A DNA stretch of 64,000 nucleotides from CAJBLF01 sp964545415 (GCA_964545415.1 CAZJFP010000002.1:1-64000), one strand, 5' to 3'. Positions 28,962 to 38,124 are shown, counted from the stretch's first letter. The notes: generated from the sequence alone by a model not told the origin. Translations and numbers: made by a program.

Positions 28962-29999
28962 ATGATGTATAGGAAATGACTTGTTTGCTTTGCTGTATTG
29001 ATATGATGCTCTTTTTTGCTGGTCAATTATTCACATGCCGGTGAATTTAAGGAAACGGATATGAATAGTGTTTGATTGAAATTTTGTAATGACGGTACCG
29101 GAAACGATCAATTGAAAAGTAGCATAACCCTTTCTTCAGACGCAGGGGAAGGAAAAAATATCTGTTTATATTTTTTTAATGTATGAGATAAGACCATTGA
29201 TTTCGTTTATGGATTCTCTGAAGGTAAAATAGGAAAATATGGGGAAGAAATGTGTGAAGCAGATATGACGACAGGAAATAAATTTTCCAAATTCATCCCA
29301 TTCACTCATGAGAGAAAAGTAAGCGTAGAAGGTCATACCTATCAGACAGTAGACGAAGAGATAAAAATCCCATTATGAATGAGCGGTATTGTCTATTGAT
29401 GTGTTGCATACAAACTTGAAGATCCTGAATACAAAGGTATGGGAGGAATGTTTGACCTAGTTGTTCGTAGGACAGCACATATCAATCTCTTTGTTTGAGG
29501 AGAAGGAACTATTAAAAATGCAATAAAAATTATCCCCCTCAGCGGTGGTGTTTTTACGACAAACAGAAGAATCAAAGCAGAATTGGATCAAGACAATAAA
29601 CTAAAAATGAGTTTTTTGGTGGAAAACGAAGGAAATATATCTCAGGATGTAAATATAACAGGAACAATCTATAATATTCTCTGATTTGAAAAGAGCTTTT
29701 CTATAGATCATAAGAGACTCACTCCATGAGAAAAATTTACATTTACATCAGATATTGGAAGACTTCCATTCTATAAATGATTTTTTAGTGTAAAACTTTA
29801 TGCTCAGAATACTCCGGCATTTGATTTCGATGTATGAGGTATTGATGAAAAATTAAAACAGACATGAGTCATCGAAGAGAGTGCATCGATATTTATGTTT
29901 TCTTGGGCTGTAGTTATATTATTAGTAATATTGATTTTCATTATATATAAGGCTTTCTTTCCAAAAAGAAAACAGGTAAGTGTACCAAGTATACAATAA
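28962..29999 (+). CDS. membrane-anchored surface protein, large type, copy 1 (DUF916-like)
   Basis: 345 aa. Signal peptide (LVCFAVLIGCSFLLVNYSHA), an N-terminal domain with SVGLKFCNDG, NICLYFFNVG, VYGFSEG, MCEADMTTGNKFSKF and VYGCVAYK that is shared by all four anchored proteins here, then a second Ig-like domain (IKAELDQDNKLKMSFLVENE ... PFYKGFFSVKLYA), and a C-terminal transmembrane helix (SWAVVILLVILIFIIYKAFF) with a short basic tail. Signal peptide, beta domains and C-terminal helix in this order resemble the DUF916/WxL-interacting proteins of Gram-positives. Fifteen UGA glycines. Divergent from WxL-like copy 1. No Shine-Dalgarno is seen. Confidence 0.65.
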
Positions 30000-30034
30000 A
30001 TTCAGTATAATGTTTTTTTATGAGTTAATAGAAA

Positions 30035-30823
30035 ATGATGATAAATAAAAAAGTGCGATCAATGATGTCTGTTGGCGTGTTGTTTTTGCTCTGCATATGA
30101 ATTACGCATGCACAGACAGCGGATAATCAAGATAATTTTTTTAAGACAGGAGAAGAAAGTAAAATAGTTACTCAAAGCATCAAAGGTAATACAGTGAATG
30201 ATCTTAATATTATCGGAGCAAAATTTTGTAATGATGGGCTTGAGCAAAATAAGCTTACGAATCATTTAAAGATGCAATTACAACCTGGTCAGAGGAAAGA
30301 AATATGTATGCTGTTTTTTAATATTTCCTCTGATAAGGCAGTTGATGTTAAATTCTGATTTTCGTCAACGAATATAAATAAAGATGGATGAATCTCTTGC
30401 GATGATGATATGACTACAAAAAATGATTTTTCAAAAATGATAGATCAGACTAATGTTACAGAATTTGTCATAGAGCCACAAACACAGGTAGTGAAGAGAG
30501 TAAAAATATATGTCCCAAAGGATTATACAGGGAATAAAATATATGGATGTCTTGGATATAAAATAAATAAAGAAGAAACAATGGACCCAGGTCAAGTATT
30601 CCTTTTGGTATTCCGCAAAACTGCGCCTATGCAAATCACAGTGACATGATGAGTATATCAATTCTGATGGCGAGATGATATAAGGGATATCTACGCTACC
30701 AATAGAAATGTTCTTCTTAAAATAATTATCGGTATTCTAGTTATCCGATTGGTGTTAACCATCGTAAAGACAGGTAAGAAGAAAAATACACAACAAGAAA
30801 AAAAACAGCCTACAAAAAAATAA
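30035..30823 (+). CDS. membrane-anchored surface protein, small type, copy 1
   Basis: 262 aa. Signal peptide (MMSVGVLFLLCIGITHAQTA), one extracellular domain with IIGAKFCNDG, EICMLFFNIS, VKFGFSS, CDDDMTTKNDFSK and IYGCLGYK homologous to the N-terminal domain of the large protein, then a transmembrane helix (LLKIIIGILVIRLVLTIV) and a Lys/Gln-rich cytoplasmic tail. It follows the large gene by 35 bp and is followed by a terminator, so the pair forms one operon. Paralogous to the protein at 33.1 kb. Confidence 0.7.
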
Positions 30824-30845
30824 TAAACTATTGCTATATCACAAA

Positions 30846-30877
30846 AAGCCTAGGAAGTTTTTCCTAGGTTTTTTTTA
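30846..30877 (+). terminator. terminator of module 1
   Basis: CCTAGGAA-GTT-TTTCCTAGG stem followed by TTTTTTTT, 22 bp after the stop codon. Confidence 0.8.
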
Positions 30878-30890
30878 TGATAGAATTGAT

Positions 30891-30940
30891 ATATTATATA
30901 GTCTAGGACATACAAAACGGTTAGTTTTGTTTTCTAGACT
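30891..30940. repeat. 3' hairpin and left inverted repeat of secreted-gene cassette 2
   Basis: Nearly identical to the element at 27841: ATATTATATAGTCTAGGAC, then ACATACAAAAC, loop, GTTTTGT, CTAGACTAGTA. Its outer 18 bp match 31591-31608 in inverted orientation. Confidence 0.75.
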
Positions 30941-30956
30941 AGTATTGGTATAATAA

Positions 30957-31535
30957 TTAAAGACTAGGTACATTAATAGTTAAGACACCAGTATACATAC
31001 CTATAGCCTGATTAGCAGGGATATCTACACTAAGTTTAACACCTGTAACTGTTACAGTACAAACCTGTCCTTGGTTACCAGTTTTTCAAAACATGACGGT
31101 AGAACCTGAAATGATTGCTCCAGCAACATTGTTTGCTGCATTAGCTGTACAAATTCCATTACTGGGAACACCTAATCAGTTATAAATTTTGACACCTGTT
31201 GCATAGATTACTTGTCCATACTGACCAGTAAGATTGGATGATTGAATAGTAAGCTGCCATGCGGAAATTCCAGCAGTATCCATACATTTCCATACATTAG
31301 TACCACTCGTAGTACCTGTAGTTGAGAGGAAGTCTCATGATACAGTATGTGCAGTTGTGCTCCAAGCATATGATCCCAAATCAATATTTTTTCCATATTC
31401 GCAGTGTCCACTCATACCGGTAATTTTAAGTTTAACTTGACCGGTATCAGTTGCTGCATTGGTAACAGTGTTTAATAAAAAGAGAGAAGCGATAAGAGCC
31501 AATGAAAGGGCTCCGATTTTCAATAGATTTTTCAT
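30957..31535 (-). CDS. WxL-domain-like secreted surface protein, copy 2
   Basis: 192 aa. Signal peptide MKNLLKIGALSLALIASLFL ... NAA. WKCMDTAGISAWQLTIQSSN is the WxL-like motif, and NQAIGMYTGVLTINVPSL the C-terminal one. It shares with copy 1 the CxYG..l.LGs segment (HCEYGKNIDLGSY versus SCQYGTSLNLGAK), conserved cysteines, the promoter and both flanking inverted repeats. UGA glycines occur in VSGDFLST, NGLGVPS and FGKTGNQ. The conserved non-coding flanks show that gene plus regulatory region was duplicated as a unit. Confidence 0.6.
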
Positions 31536-31590
31536 TTGTGTGTCAAACTACGATATAAAAAATTTGATACGGCTTGCCGTATCTAGGTTA

Positions 31591-31608
31591 TCCTAGACTA
31601 TATAATAT
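31591..31608. repeat. right inverted repeat of cassette 2
   Basis: TCCTAGACTATATAATAT, reverse complement of the element on the 3' side of the gene (18 bp). Confidence 0.75.
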
Positions 31609-31756
31609 AGTCGAATATCCCAATACATATACATTATAAGTATCAAGATAACGACTCCATACGCTTTTGTTATGAAAAAGAGTATAGATCAAATGATAAA
31701 TTGTTAATGATCATATCTTCCTATTTTATTGTGGTGTCGTATCATATACAGGTATA

Positions 31757-31784
31757 AGTATACTCAGAAAAAAAAATCTGTCAA
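31757..31784 (-). promoter_or_regulatory. promoter of WxL-like copy 2
   Basis: TTGACA, 16 bp, TATACT on the minus strand, as for copy 1. The 508-bp gap to the divergent gene also holds the inverted repeat and AT-rich sequence; a GTTAATGATC..ATAT.TTCCT block is conserved between the two gaps. No gene was seen in it. Confidence 0.75.
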
Positions 31785-32043
31785 ATTTTTTAACATAAGA
31801 AAAAATAAGTAGAATATAGTGTATAAAATGATATCTTGCTCATAAAATGGAAAATTATTAATTGTTGTATGTAATATTAAAGAGTATGCTTTGTCAATAG
31901 AATGTATTTAAAAATAAAAAAAATAAACTAATATAAAATGATAAAAAGCAGAAAACATAGAAGAAATGCTAAGGTAAAACTTGTATTGATAATTGAGATA
32001 TATACATACAATAATTGCTATTTTTTATATGATAATATAAAAT

Positions 32044-33114
32044 ATGTACAAAAGGATCCTTTGATGTTTTTTTATCCTTGGAACATTGTTTTTCGGATTT
32101 AGTAAGGCAGATGTGCAAGATATAGGTTTCAGTTTTTGTGATGACACAGATGGTAGTAATTTTATGGCATGAAAAAGGACTTTCCAATTTATCGCAGGGA
32201 CAGAAGAAGAAATATGTCTAAATTTTTCTACGAGTTCTGAAGAGACAAGAAAAGTAGTCTATGGATTCACGGTATCCTATATATCTGCATGAGTGTCTGT
32301 ATGTGATGCAGACAAATGAACAGGGAATGCGTTCAGCAAGTTTTTTGTCAACAAAGAAGCAAGAGCTTTTGATATAGATAAAGACCATCCAGTAACAGTT
32401 AAAGAAAAAATATTGATTCCTGTAGGTATGAGTTGATCTCAATATGGATGTATTGCATATGCTCTTGCTAAATCAGAAGGAGAATGAATGGCCTGATGAA
32501 TGTTTGATTTGGTTGTAAATAAAGTGTATCCATTGGTATTTTTTGTTGGATGAGGTGAGTCTGTGAGTAATGCTGTATGATTGGAAAACCTAAGTGGAGG
32601 AGTCTATACAACAAACAAAAAGATAAAGGCAATGATTGATGAAGAAAATACTATGAAACTCTATGTTCGTATAAAAAACAAAGGAAATGTAGAACAAGAT
32701 ATGATGGCTACCGGTAAGGCATATAATGTATTGGGTATTGAAAAACCTTTTTCTATGAATGTACAAAAAGTAATGCCATGAGAAACGAGAGATGTGGAGA
32801 TAGTCGTAGGCATGCTGCCATTTTATAAATGACCTTTTAGCGTAAAACTTACTATACAACATACACCTAGATTTGATTTTGATATATCAGGACTGGATCC
32901 AGATATCCAAAAAGGATGAACGATTACAGAAAAAGGTCAGGTATTCTTTTTCTCATGGGTATATGTTGCTGTAATAGTCTTGATACTAGCATTTTTGGCT
33001 AAGATAGTCTTGCCAAGAAAACATCATGATACACCAACAAATACACCAACAAATACACCAACAAATACACCAACAAATACACCAACAAATACACCAACAA
33101 ATACAACAATATAA
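32044..33114 (+). CDS. membrane-anchored surface protein, large type, copy 2 (DUF916-like)
   Basis: 356 aa. Signal peptide (ILGCFFILGTLFFGFSKA), shared N-terminal domain (DIGFSFCDD, EICLNFST, VVYGFTV, VCDADKGTGNAFSKF, YGCIAYA), second Ig-like domain (IKAMIDEENTMKLYVRIKNK ... PFYKGPFSVKLT), transmembrane helix (VYVAVIVLILAFLAKIVL) and a tail of six Thr-Pro-Thr-Asn repeats. Paralogue of the protein at 29 kb with the same order of domains (SGGVYTTNKKIKA versus SGGVFTTNRRIKA). Fifteen UGA glycines. Probable anchor or partner of the neighbouring WxL-like protein. Confidence 0.65.
33031..33102 (+). repeat. six perfect 12-bp tandem repeats encoding TPTN
   Basis: ACACCAACAAAT repeated six times without a mismatch, at the cytoplasmic tail of the large copy 2 protein. 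Identity between units indicates recent slippage; copy number is likely variable. Confidence 0.9.
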
Positions 33115-33147
33115 GAACTAACTTTATTATATCTCAAAATTTGTGGC

Positions 33148-33861
33148 ATGAAAAACATATATGGAGTAATGATTCTATCGGTCTTAGCTTTGTTTTTTGC
33201 TTGATCATGAACATATGCAGAAGAAGTATTGACTGATCTAAACCTAAAAGATACTATGATAAACGATATAGAAGGTACAAAACTTCGTTTTTGTAATGAT
33301 TGACTGATAGAAGAAAAACTAACTTCCAATGCAGTAATATCACTACGCCCGGGACAAACAAAGAAGATGTGTGTTGTGTTGTTCAATAACACACCAAATG
33401 ATATAAATTTTTATATCTGATTTACACAAGCAAACAAAGATCAAAATGGAGCATATCTATGTGACTCAAATGTAATGGACAACACATTTTCTACATATAT
33501 ACAAAACTATGAGGCTGATAAAAAAATGTTTATCAAAGGGGGAAGTCAAATATATCACAAATTTAATTTAGAAATTCCAAAAACACAGACAGGGGATATC
33601 CATGGCTGTCTCTCATACACGATAGATGACTGATATAGCTACAATGCCGGAGATACATTTGCAATAAGAATCCGTAAAGTTTCGCCTATAGAAGTTGTTG
33701 TTACAGGTTCCGTTTACCACTTCTGACGACGAGATCATAGTAAAGAACTATTAGCAGACAACAAAGCTACAATCGCCAAGATACTTGTTGCAATATTTAG
33801 TGTGTGGCTTATAGTAACTATTCTAAAAACAACAAAACCAAAACCAACCAAGAAAAAATAA
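33148..33861 (+). CDS. membrane-anchored surface protein, small type, copy 2
   Basis: 237 aa. Signal peptide (MKNIYGVMILSVLALFFAGS), domain with LRFCNDG, KMCVVLFNNT, YIGFTQ, LCDSNVMDNTFSTYI and HGCLSYTI, then a transmembrane helix (IAKILVAIFSVWLIVTIL) and a Lys/Pro tail. Paralogue of the 30-kb protein; VVVTGSVYHFGRRDHSKEL matches ITVTGGVYQFGWRDDIRDI there. It ends the duplicated module and is followed by a strong terminator. Confidence 0.7.
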
Positions 33862-33887
33862 ATCCACTAAAACAAAAAAACATACAA

Positions 33888-33937
33888 CCCCGTACTTGCT
33901 ACGGGAGCCAGCCCCGTACTTGCTACGGGGCTTTTTT
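33888..33937 (+). terminator. tandem terminator hairpins after module 2
   Basis: Two consecutive hairpins with the stem CCCCGTA-CTTGC-TACGGG; the second, GCCCCGTA/TACGGGGC, is followed by TTTTTT. A related CCCGTACAAGCTACGGG palindrome lies in the repeat at 26886-27035. Confidence 0.85.
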
Positions 33938-34029
33938 ATGCTTGAAACTTATGACTATAACACTACATTGTATTTTGAATTGAATCCCGCAAAATTCCGG
34001 GGTGTATTTTATATTCTGCATTAATAAAA

Positions 34030-34305
34030 ATGACACGAGCACAGCTACTTATCCGATATTTTCTCCTCATCAACCTCTTTACCTTCATCGCTCGAGGAGT
34101 GGATAAATACAAGGCAACCGCACAGAAACGAAGGATTTCAGAAAAAAATCTTCTTATTTTTACTGCACTTGGAGGATGGATAGGAGCGATTCTCGGTATG
34201 CAAGCGTTCCGCCATAAGACTATCAAAGGAAAATTCCTCACCAGATTCCGATTGATCGCTACGGCACGGATCATACTTACTATAGTAGTACTTTTCTCTC
34301 TGTAA
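34030..34305 (+). CDS. DUF1294 family small membrane protein
   Basis: 91 aa with hydrophobic segments (LLIRYFLLINLFTFIARGVD, LLIFTALGGWIGAILGMQAF, IILTIVVLFSL). The DK.kA......RisE..L...a..GG..GA..gm..frHKt.k..F motif is clear here as GVDKYKATAQKRRISEKNLL and FRHKTIKGKF. Function unknown; common in bacteria. It needs no UGA codon. Confidence 0.85.
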   Translation: MTRAQLLIRYFLLINLFTFIARGVDKYKATAQKRRISEKNLLIFTALGGWIGAILGMQAFRHKTIKGKFLTRFRLIATARIILTIVVLFSL

Positions 34306-34311
34306 TTCAAA

Positions 34312-34436
34312 AATACTGTCCTCCTTTGTAAAGGAGGAGAACCACAGAGTGGGGGAGGATTTATGGACTATAGTACTTTTGTCCATAAACCCTCTAGCTT
34401 CGCCTTCTCCCGTTATAAAGGGAGACAACATTTAAT
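34312..34436. repeat. CTCCTTTGTAAAGGAGG-type palindromic repeat before mutY
   Basis: Contains CTCCTTTGTAAAGGAG, CACAGAGTGGGGGAGG, AGGATTTATGGACTATAGTAC, and TCTCCCGTTATAAAGGGAGA. Same palindrome family as the elements at 26886 and 35340 and as the in-frame copies in elp3 and mutY. Confidence 0.65.
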
Positions 34437-34451
34437 GTTTTTTATCGATGT

Positions 34452-35336
34452 ATGAATATCAAAAAGATACAACAGAATATCCTTTCCCGGTATACCAGAC
34501 ACGGTCGCAAACTCCCTCGAAGAATGACTAAAGATCCTTATGCAATCCATATCTCTGAGGTAATGCTCCAGCAGACACAGGTGGATAGGGTAGTGCTGTA
34601 TTTTCATCAACGAATGAAAGATTTTCCTGACTATACAACACTTGCAAATGCTTCGAAAACGGATTTACTTCGTCATCGATCAGGCTTATGATTCAACTCG
34701 AGAGCTCTCAGACTTCAAGAGTGCGCAAAAAAGATAATTGAAAATTGAAAATTGAAAATTGAGAATGGACTGGTGTTTAGAAATTCAAAATTAGAAATTA
34801 GAAATTCGGTCAATGTTACTGCTTTAAGAGCTCAACTACAAAAGTTACCGTGAATCGGTCCTTACACTTCTGCGGCTATCATGTCCTTTGCATGGAATCT
34901 GCCCGTTCCGGTTATTGATACGAATATCAGGAGAGTTTTGATTTTCTTGTTCAAACTTCCGGAAACTATTTCCGCCAAAGAGCTCGAAGAATTCGCAATC
35001 AAAATAATTCCATCATGAAAGTCTCGTGATCGACATAACGCACTCATGGACCAATGAGCATTGCTACTTACTGCAAGGAAAACCAAGATTAAACCATTAA
35101 GTAAACAGTCAAAGTTTGAAGGATCTGACAGACAAGTCCGCGGACGAATACTTAAACAACTTGTAAAAACGGTGTCCCTTGATAAAGGGAAGGGGACCCT
35201 TAGGGGTAGGGATTTGTTGACTATTCAAGACGTTCAAGAAGAATTTCCACACAAAGAAGTAAAAAAAATCCTCGTCGATATGAAAAAAGAGTGATTGATA
35301 AACATCAGTAAATGAGTAATTACGATAGCAGAATAG
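34452..35336 (+). CDS. mutY: A/G-specific adenine glycosylase (MutY-like), lacking Fe-S cysteines, with repeat insertions
   Basis: 294 aa. Removes adenine mispaired with 8-oxoguanine. LPRRMTKDPYAIHISEVMLQ then QTQVDRVVLYFHQRM (catalytic Glu in SEVMLQQ) and the HhH LPGIGPYTSAAIMSFAWN followed by VIDTNIRRV (catalytic Asp) are clear. The C-terminal C-x6-C-x2-C-x5-C cluster site of MutY is replaced by MDQGALLLTARKTKIKPLSK, with no cysteines, so the 4Fe-4S cluster must be absent. A repeat-derived insertion (LKIENGLVFRNSKLEIRNSV) precedes the HhH, and another (VSLDKGKGTLRGRD) lies near the C-terminus. The MutT-like C-terminal domain is missing. UGA glycines occur in SGLGFNS and LPGIG. Confidence 0.88.
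34735..34807. repeat. in-frame simple repeat in mutY
   Basis: Three tandem TTGAAAA units and GAAATTCAAAATTAGAAATTAG words, flanking GGACTGGTG. Inserted between the helix NSRALRLQECAKKI and the helix preceding the HhH motif. Confidence 0.7.
35163..35213. repeat. in-frame TCCCTTGATAAAGGGA repeat in mutY
   Basis: Shares TAAAAACG and TCCCTTGATAAAGGGA with the elp3 insertion at 7922-7960, then continues GGGGACCCTTAGGGGTAGGG. Lies between KQL and LTIQDVQEEF. Confidence 0.7.
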
Positions 35337-35339
35337 TTT

Positions 35340-35466
35340 AACGACAAACAACCTCACCTTTGTTTCCTCTCCTGACAGAGAGGCCCTCAGTAGTTTTGCA
35401 CTCCTCTCTGATAGGAGAGGTGGGGTGAGGTTGTTCGCGAAATAGCCGAAGGTGAGGTTGTTAAAA
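35340..35466. repeat. GGAGAGG/CCTCTCC palindromic repeat between mutY and rsmI
   Basis: CAACCTCACC...TTTCCTCTCCTGACAGAGAGG, CTCCTCTCTGATAGGAGAGG, GTGGGGTGAGGTTGTT, and a repeated GGTGAGGTTGTT. The order of blocks is the same as at 26886-27035; both copies end in a GTTGTTAAAAAAAGAAAA stretch. Confidence 0.75.
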
Positions 35467-35501
35467 AAAGAAAAAATAAATTTTATGTTTACTTTATAGT
35501 T

Positions 35502-36170
35502 ATGCTCTACCTCATTCCCACACCAATCGGTAACAAAGAAGACATTACCCTTCGCGCGTTGAGGCTTTTCAAGGAGCTGAAATACATCATCTCCGAAGAT
35601 ACGAGAACGACAAAAAAACTCCTTGGTATGTATGCTATCGACTACAAGGACAAGGATTTTCTTTCGTTGACCAGTTTTACCGATAAAGGGAAATTAACTC
35701 ATTATCTCAATATCATCAAAGCGAATGATGTTGGTGTTGTCTCAGAAGCAGGAACGCCAGGATTGTCCGACCCGGGAAAATCTCTGATCCAACTTTGCAA
35801 TGAATATCAGATTCCTTTTACGGTTTTGCCTGGTGCGAACGCACTTGTTCCTGCAATCGTAGGCGCAGGCTTCGATACGTCGGAATTCACTTATTTAGGA
35901 TTTTTGCCGACGAAGAAAGGAAGACAAACCAAGATCAAAGAAATTATGAAATCAGAAATACCAGTCTTTATCTATGAATCTGTTCATAGGATGGAAAAAT
36001 TATTGGAAGAATTGAAACTGAATGGATTCAGCGGAAAGATTGCTATCGCGAGAGAACTCAGCAAGATGTTCGAACAATATTTCACGGGGACTTTGGATGA
36101 AGCGATCGAAATGATCACAACAAAAAAACTCCCCATCAAGGGAGAATTCGTTGTCGGGATAAAGAATTAG
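35502..36170 (+). CDS. rsmI: 16S rRNA (cytidine-1402) 2'-O-methyltransferase RsmI
   Basis: 222 aa. LYLIPTPIGNKEDITLRALR is the RsmI opening, followed by SEDTRTTKKLL, VVSEAGTPGLSDPGKSLIQL, FTVLPGANALVPAIVGAGF and FLPTKKGRQTKI. The late ELSKMFEQYFTGTLDEAI and KGEFVVGI segments are also diagnostic. It modifies the ribosomal decoding centre. Somewhat shorter than E. coli RsmI. No UGA codon is used. It converges with the next gene, with one base between stop codons and no visible terminator. Confidence 0.95.
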   Translation: MLYLIPTPIGNKEDITLRALRLFKELKYIISEDTRTTKKLLGMYAIDYKDKDFLSLTSFTDKGKLTHYLNIIKANDVGVVSEAGTPGLSDPGKSLIQLCNEYQIPFTVLPGANALVPAIVGAGFDTSEFTYLGFLPTKKGRQTKIKEIMKSEIPVFIYESVHRMEKLLEELKLNGFSGKIAIARELSKMFEQYFTGTLDEAIEMITTKKLPIKGEFVVGIKN

Positions 36171-36171
36171 C

Positions 36172-37434
36172 TTATTTCACTATTTTTTCTTTGATATAGA
36201 TAGATTGTCATGTTTTGATAGGAAAATTGAGGGGATCGATCAAGGGAAGTCCATCTCCGTCCGTGATCTGGATGGTTTTTCATAAGAATATTTTGGAAAT
36301 ATGGATGAGTTGCATCAGGTCTTTTGGTGCAAAAAAATCATTGCTCGTGGGGAGCGTGTATTTGTATACCTTTCGTTTTCCGTCCTTGCTTTTATTGAGA
36401 TATTCGAGAGAAATCTTAGCGTTTTTTGCCAAACGTTCAAAAGAGGAAATCGGATCGGATTTTTTTTCTTTGGCAAACAACGTATTTTTTTGTTGTGTGT
36501 TTGTTTTCTTTCGTTTTTGAACATCATCGATAGCGATATTGGTCATGATGTCATCGTAGCTGTATCATGCTTTCAATAAATCAGTGAGTCTTTTGGAATA
36601 GAGATTGTATTGAGCTATCCTTTTTTTGAGATTAGTGATATGCGATCACTCAAAATTTTTTGAGAAACTCTGGGGTCACTTGTTATAGCCATTGAAAGCG
36701 AGCATTCGTTCAAAATCATATTTTGGATCGTTTTTGTATTTGTTCCGGGATTTGTCGGTAAGCGATTTGGTGCTGACTTTACTTTTGCAGAAGAGCAGGT
36801 ATTTCGCAGAAAATTCCAATGCAATCGTGGGATTGAATCTGTCATCTAGCTTCATGAGTTTGTTGAGATCGTATCAGTATGATTTTCTTATTTCTACTAA
36901 TTTGTCAGCGATAATCTTGTTCGCTTGTTTTCTTGTTTTTCATTTTTTGATCAGCGTATCGTAGTTGTATGCAGTGTATTTGGGGTTATCATAGAAGACT
37001 TTATAGTTTTTTTTGAGATGCTGAGAAGAGAACCATTTGAAGGTGTCTGGCTGGATCTGAGAGATTCCTGTTCATCCATCTGCTACATTGATATTGGTCG
37101 GATCTCCTTCTCCTTCGATCATCTTGAGTCAAAAAAAGTAGCTGAGCGGAACATTGTTTTTGGTTGCTATGGATTTGATATCTTCGTAGTATCTAAACGT
37201 CCTGAGAAATTTCCCCAATCAGCTTTCTCTAGGGAACGTGTTTCTGTCGATACCATGCTTTTGGAGATAATCGCCGAATCATGCTCTTTTCTCTTCTATG
37301 TCAGAAGAAACGATTTCCTTACGATTAAGCAATATGTCTTTTTTGAGTCGGGATAAAGACTCCTTGGTGGATTTCATCAAGGATCCTATTTCTACGGATT
37401 TATTGTCAGGGATGAAATGCTCTATTCGTGACAT
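36172..37434 (-). CDS. lytic transglycosylase / lysozyme-like protein
   Basis: 420 aa. The segment NNVPLSYFFGLKMIEGEGDP with ADGGTGISQIQPDTFKWF matches the SLT/goose-lysozyme fold: a Glu in the first helix (MIEGEG) and the G..GisQi.P.T motif. LALEFSAKYL-like and AFNGYNKGPQSF segments follow the ..A..YN.G pattern of transglycosylases. The C-terminal 150 aa are basic and include TGQSIYIKEKIV. No signal peptide is visible, so export or phage-like use is uncertain. Eleven or more UGA glycines restore the frame. It starts 2 bp after the stop of the upstream gene. Confidence 0.65.
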
Positions 37435-37436
37435 GC

Positions 37437-38051
37437 TTACGCTAGTTCATCTTCTAAAACAAGGAACACCAAAAGTCTAGTGAGATAACGATTACGACTG
37501 TCGTCGATACTATGGATCTTGGCGAGCTGGTTGTGGTATTGTTGTGGTTTCACGTCTTCAGGAAAAGGGATCTTCATTGTTGTTCATATTGTTTCTTTTT
37601 TCTTGGGGCTATGAGCAGGGGCTCATAAAGATAATACCTCAAGGATATCTCAGTTTCTTTCTCTGTGATTTTCGTAGAGATGGATTTGCTGGAAAATATT
37701 GTGGGTGATAAGCTCTTTTCGTATTTGGACATCGTTGGAGATCTGCTGTTTCAATGTTCATTTCTTGATATGCAAAGCTTTTCTGATGCCAGGGACAAGT
37801 TTCATAAGGTCTTTTTTTATGCCTACGATATCGTTGTTATATATTTTTTGTGCATCATCTAAGCAATAAATCATGCTAGATAGAGGATCTGAAGTATTGA
37901 TAGTGTGTTCAGCGGATGCTATATTTTTTCGGATCTCTCATAGCTGATGCTGTTGGATATATGCATCTATGGTCGTGTATATAGAAGTATCGTACGCTAT
38001 CCTATTGGGAAGATGTAAATAATCTTTGGGTGTGCTGTTTGGCTGCTTCAT
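37437..38051 (-). CDS. hypothetical helical protein, operon partner of the transglycosylase-like gene
   Basis: 204 aa (MKQPNSTPKDYLHLPNRIAY ... LTRLLVFLVLEDELA). Mostly helical and polar with no membrane segment. UGA glycines occur at QLGEIRK, KKGTLKQ, RNGDILE, SLGAPA and TIGTTM. No domain recognised. Its stop is 2 bp from the start of the transglycosylase-like gene, so translation is probably coupled and the two proteins probably act together. Divergent from the phospholipase D-like gene. Confidence 0.6.
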
Positions 38052-38124
38052 ACCAACTATTGAAAAACTAAAACGATTTGTTATAATATATTATATATAA
38101 TTTTTTTTATTTGTCAAAAAATTG

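Noticed and set aside
28535..31608. Insertion sequence defined by the inverted repeats
   Set aside because: The bracketed genes are secreted proteins with no transposase motif, and the repeats fall in UTRs next to a promoter.
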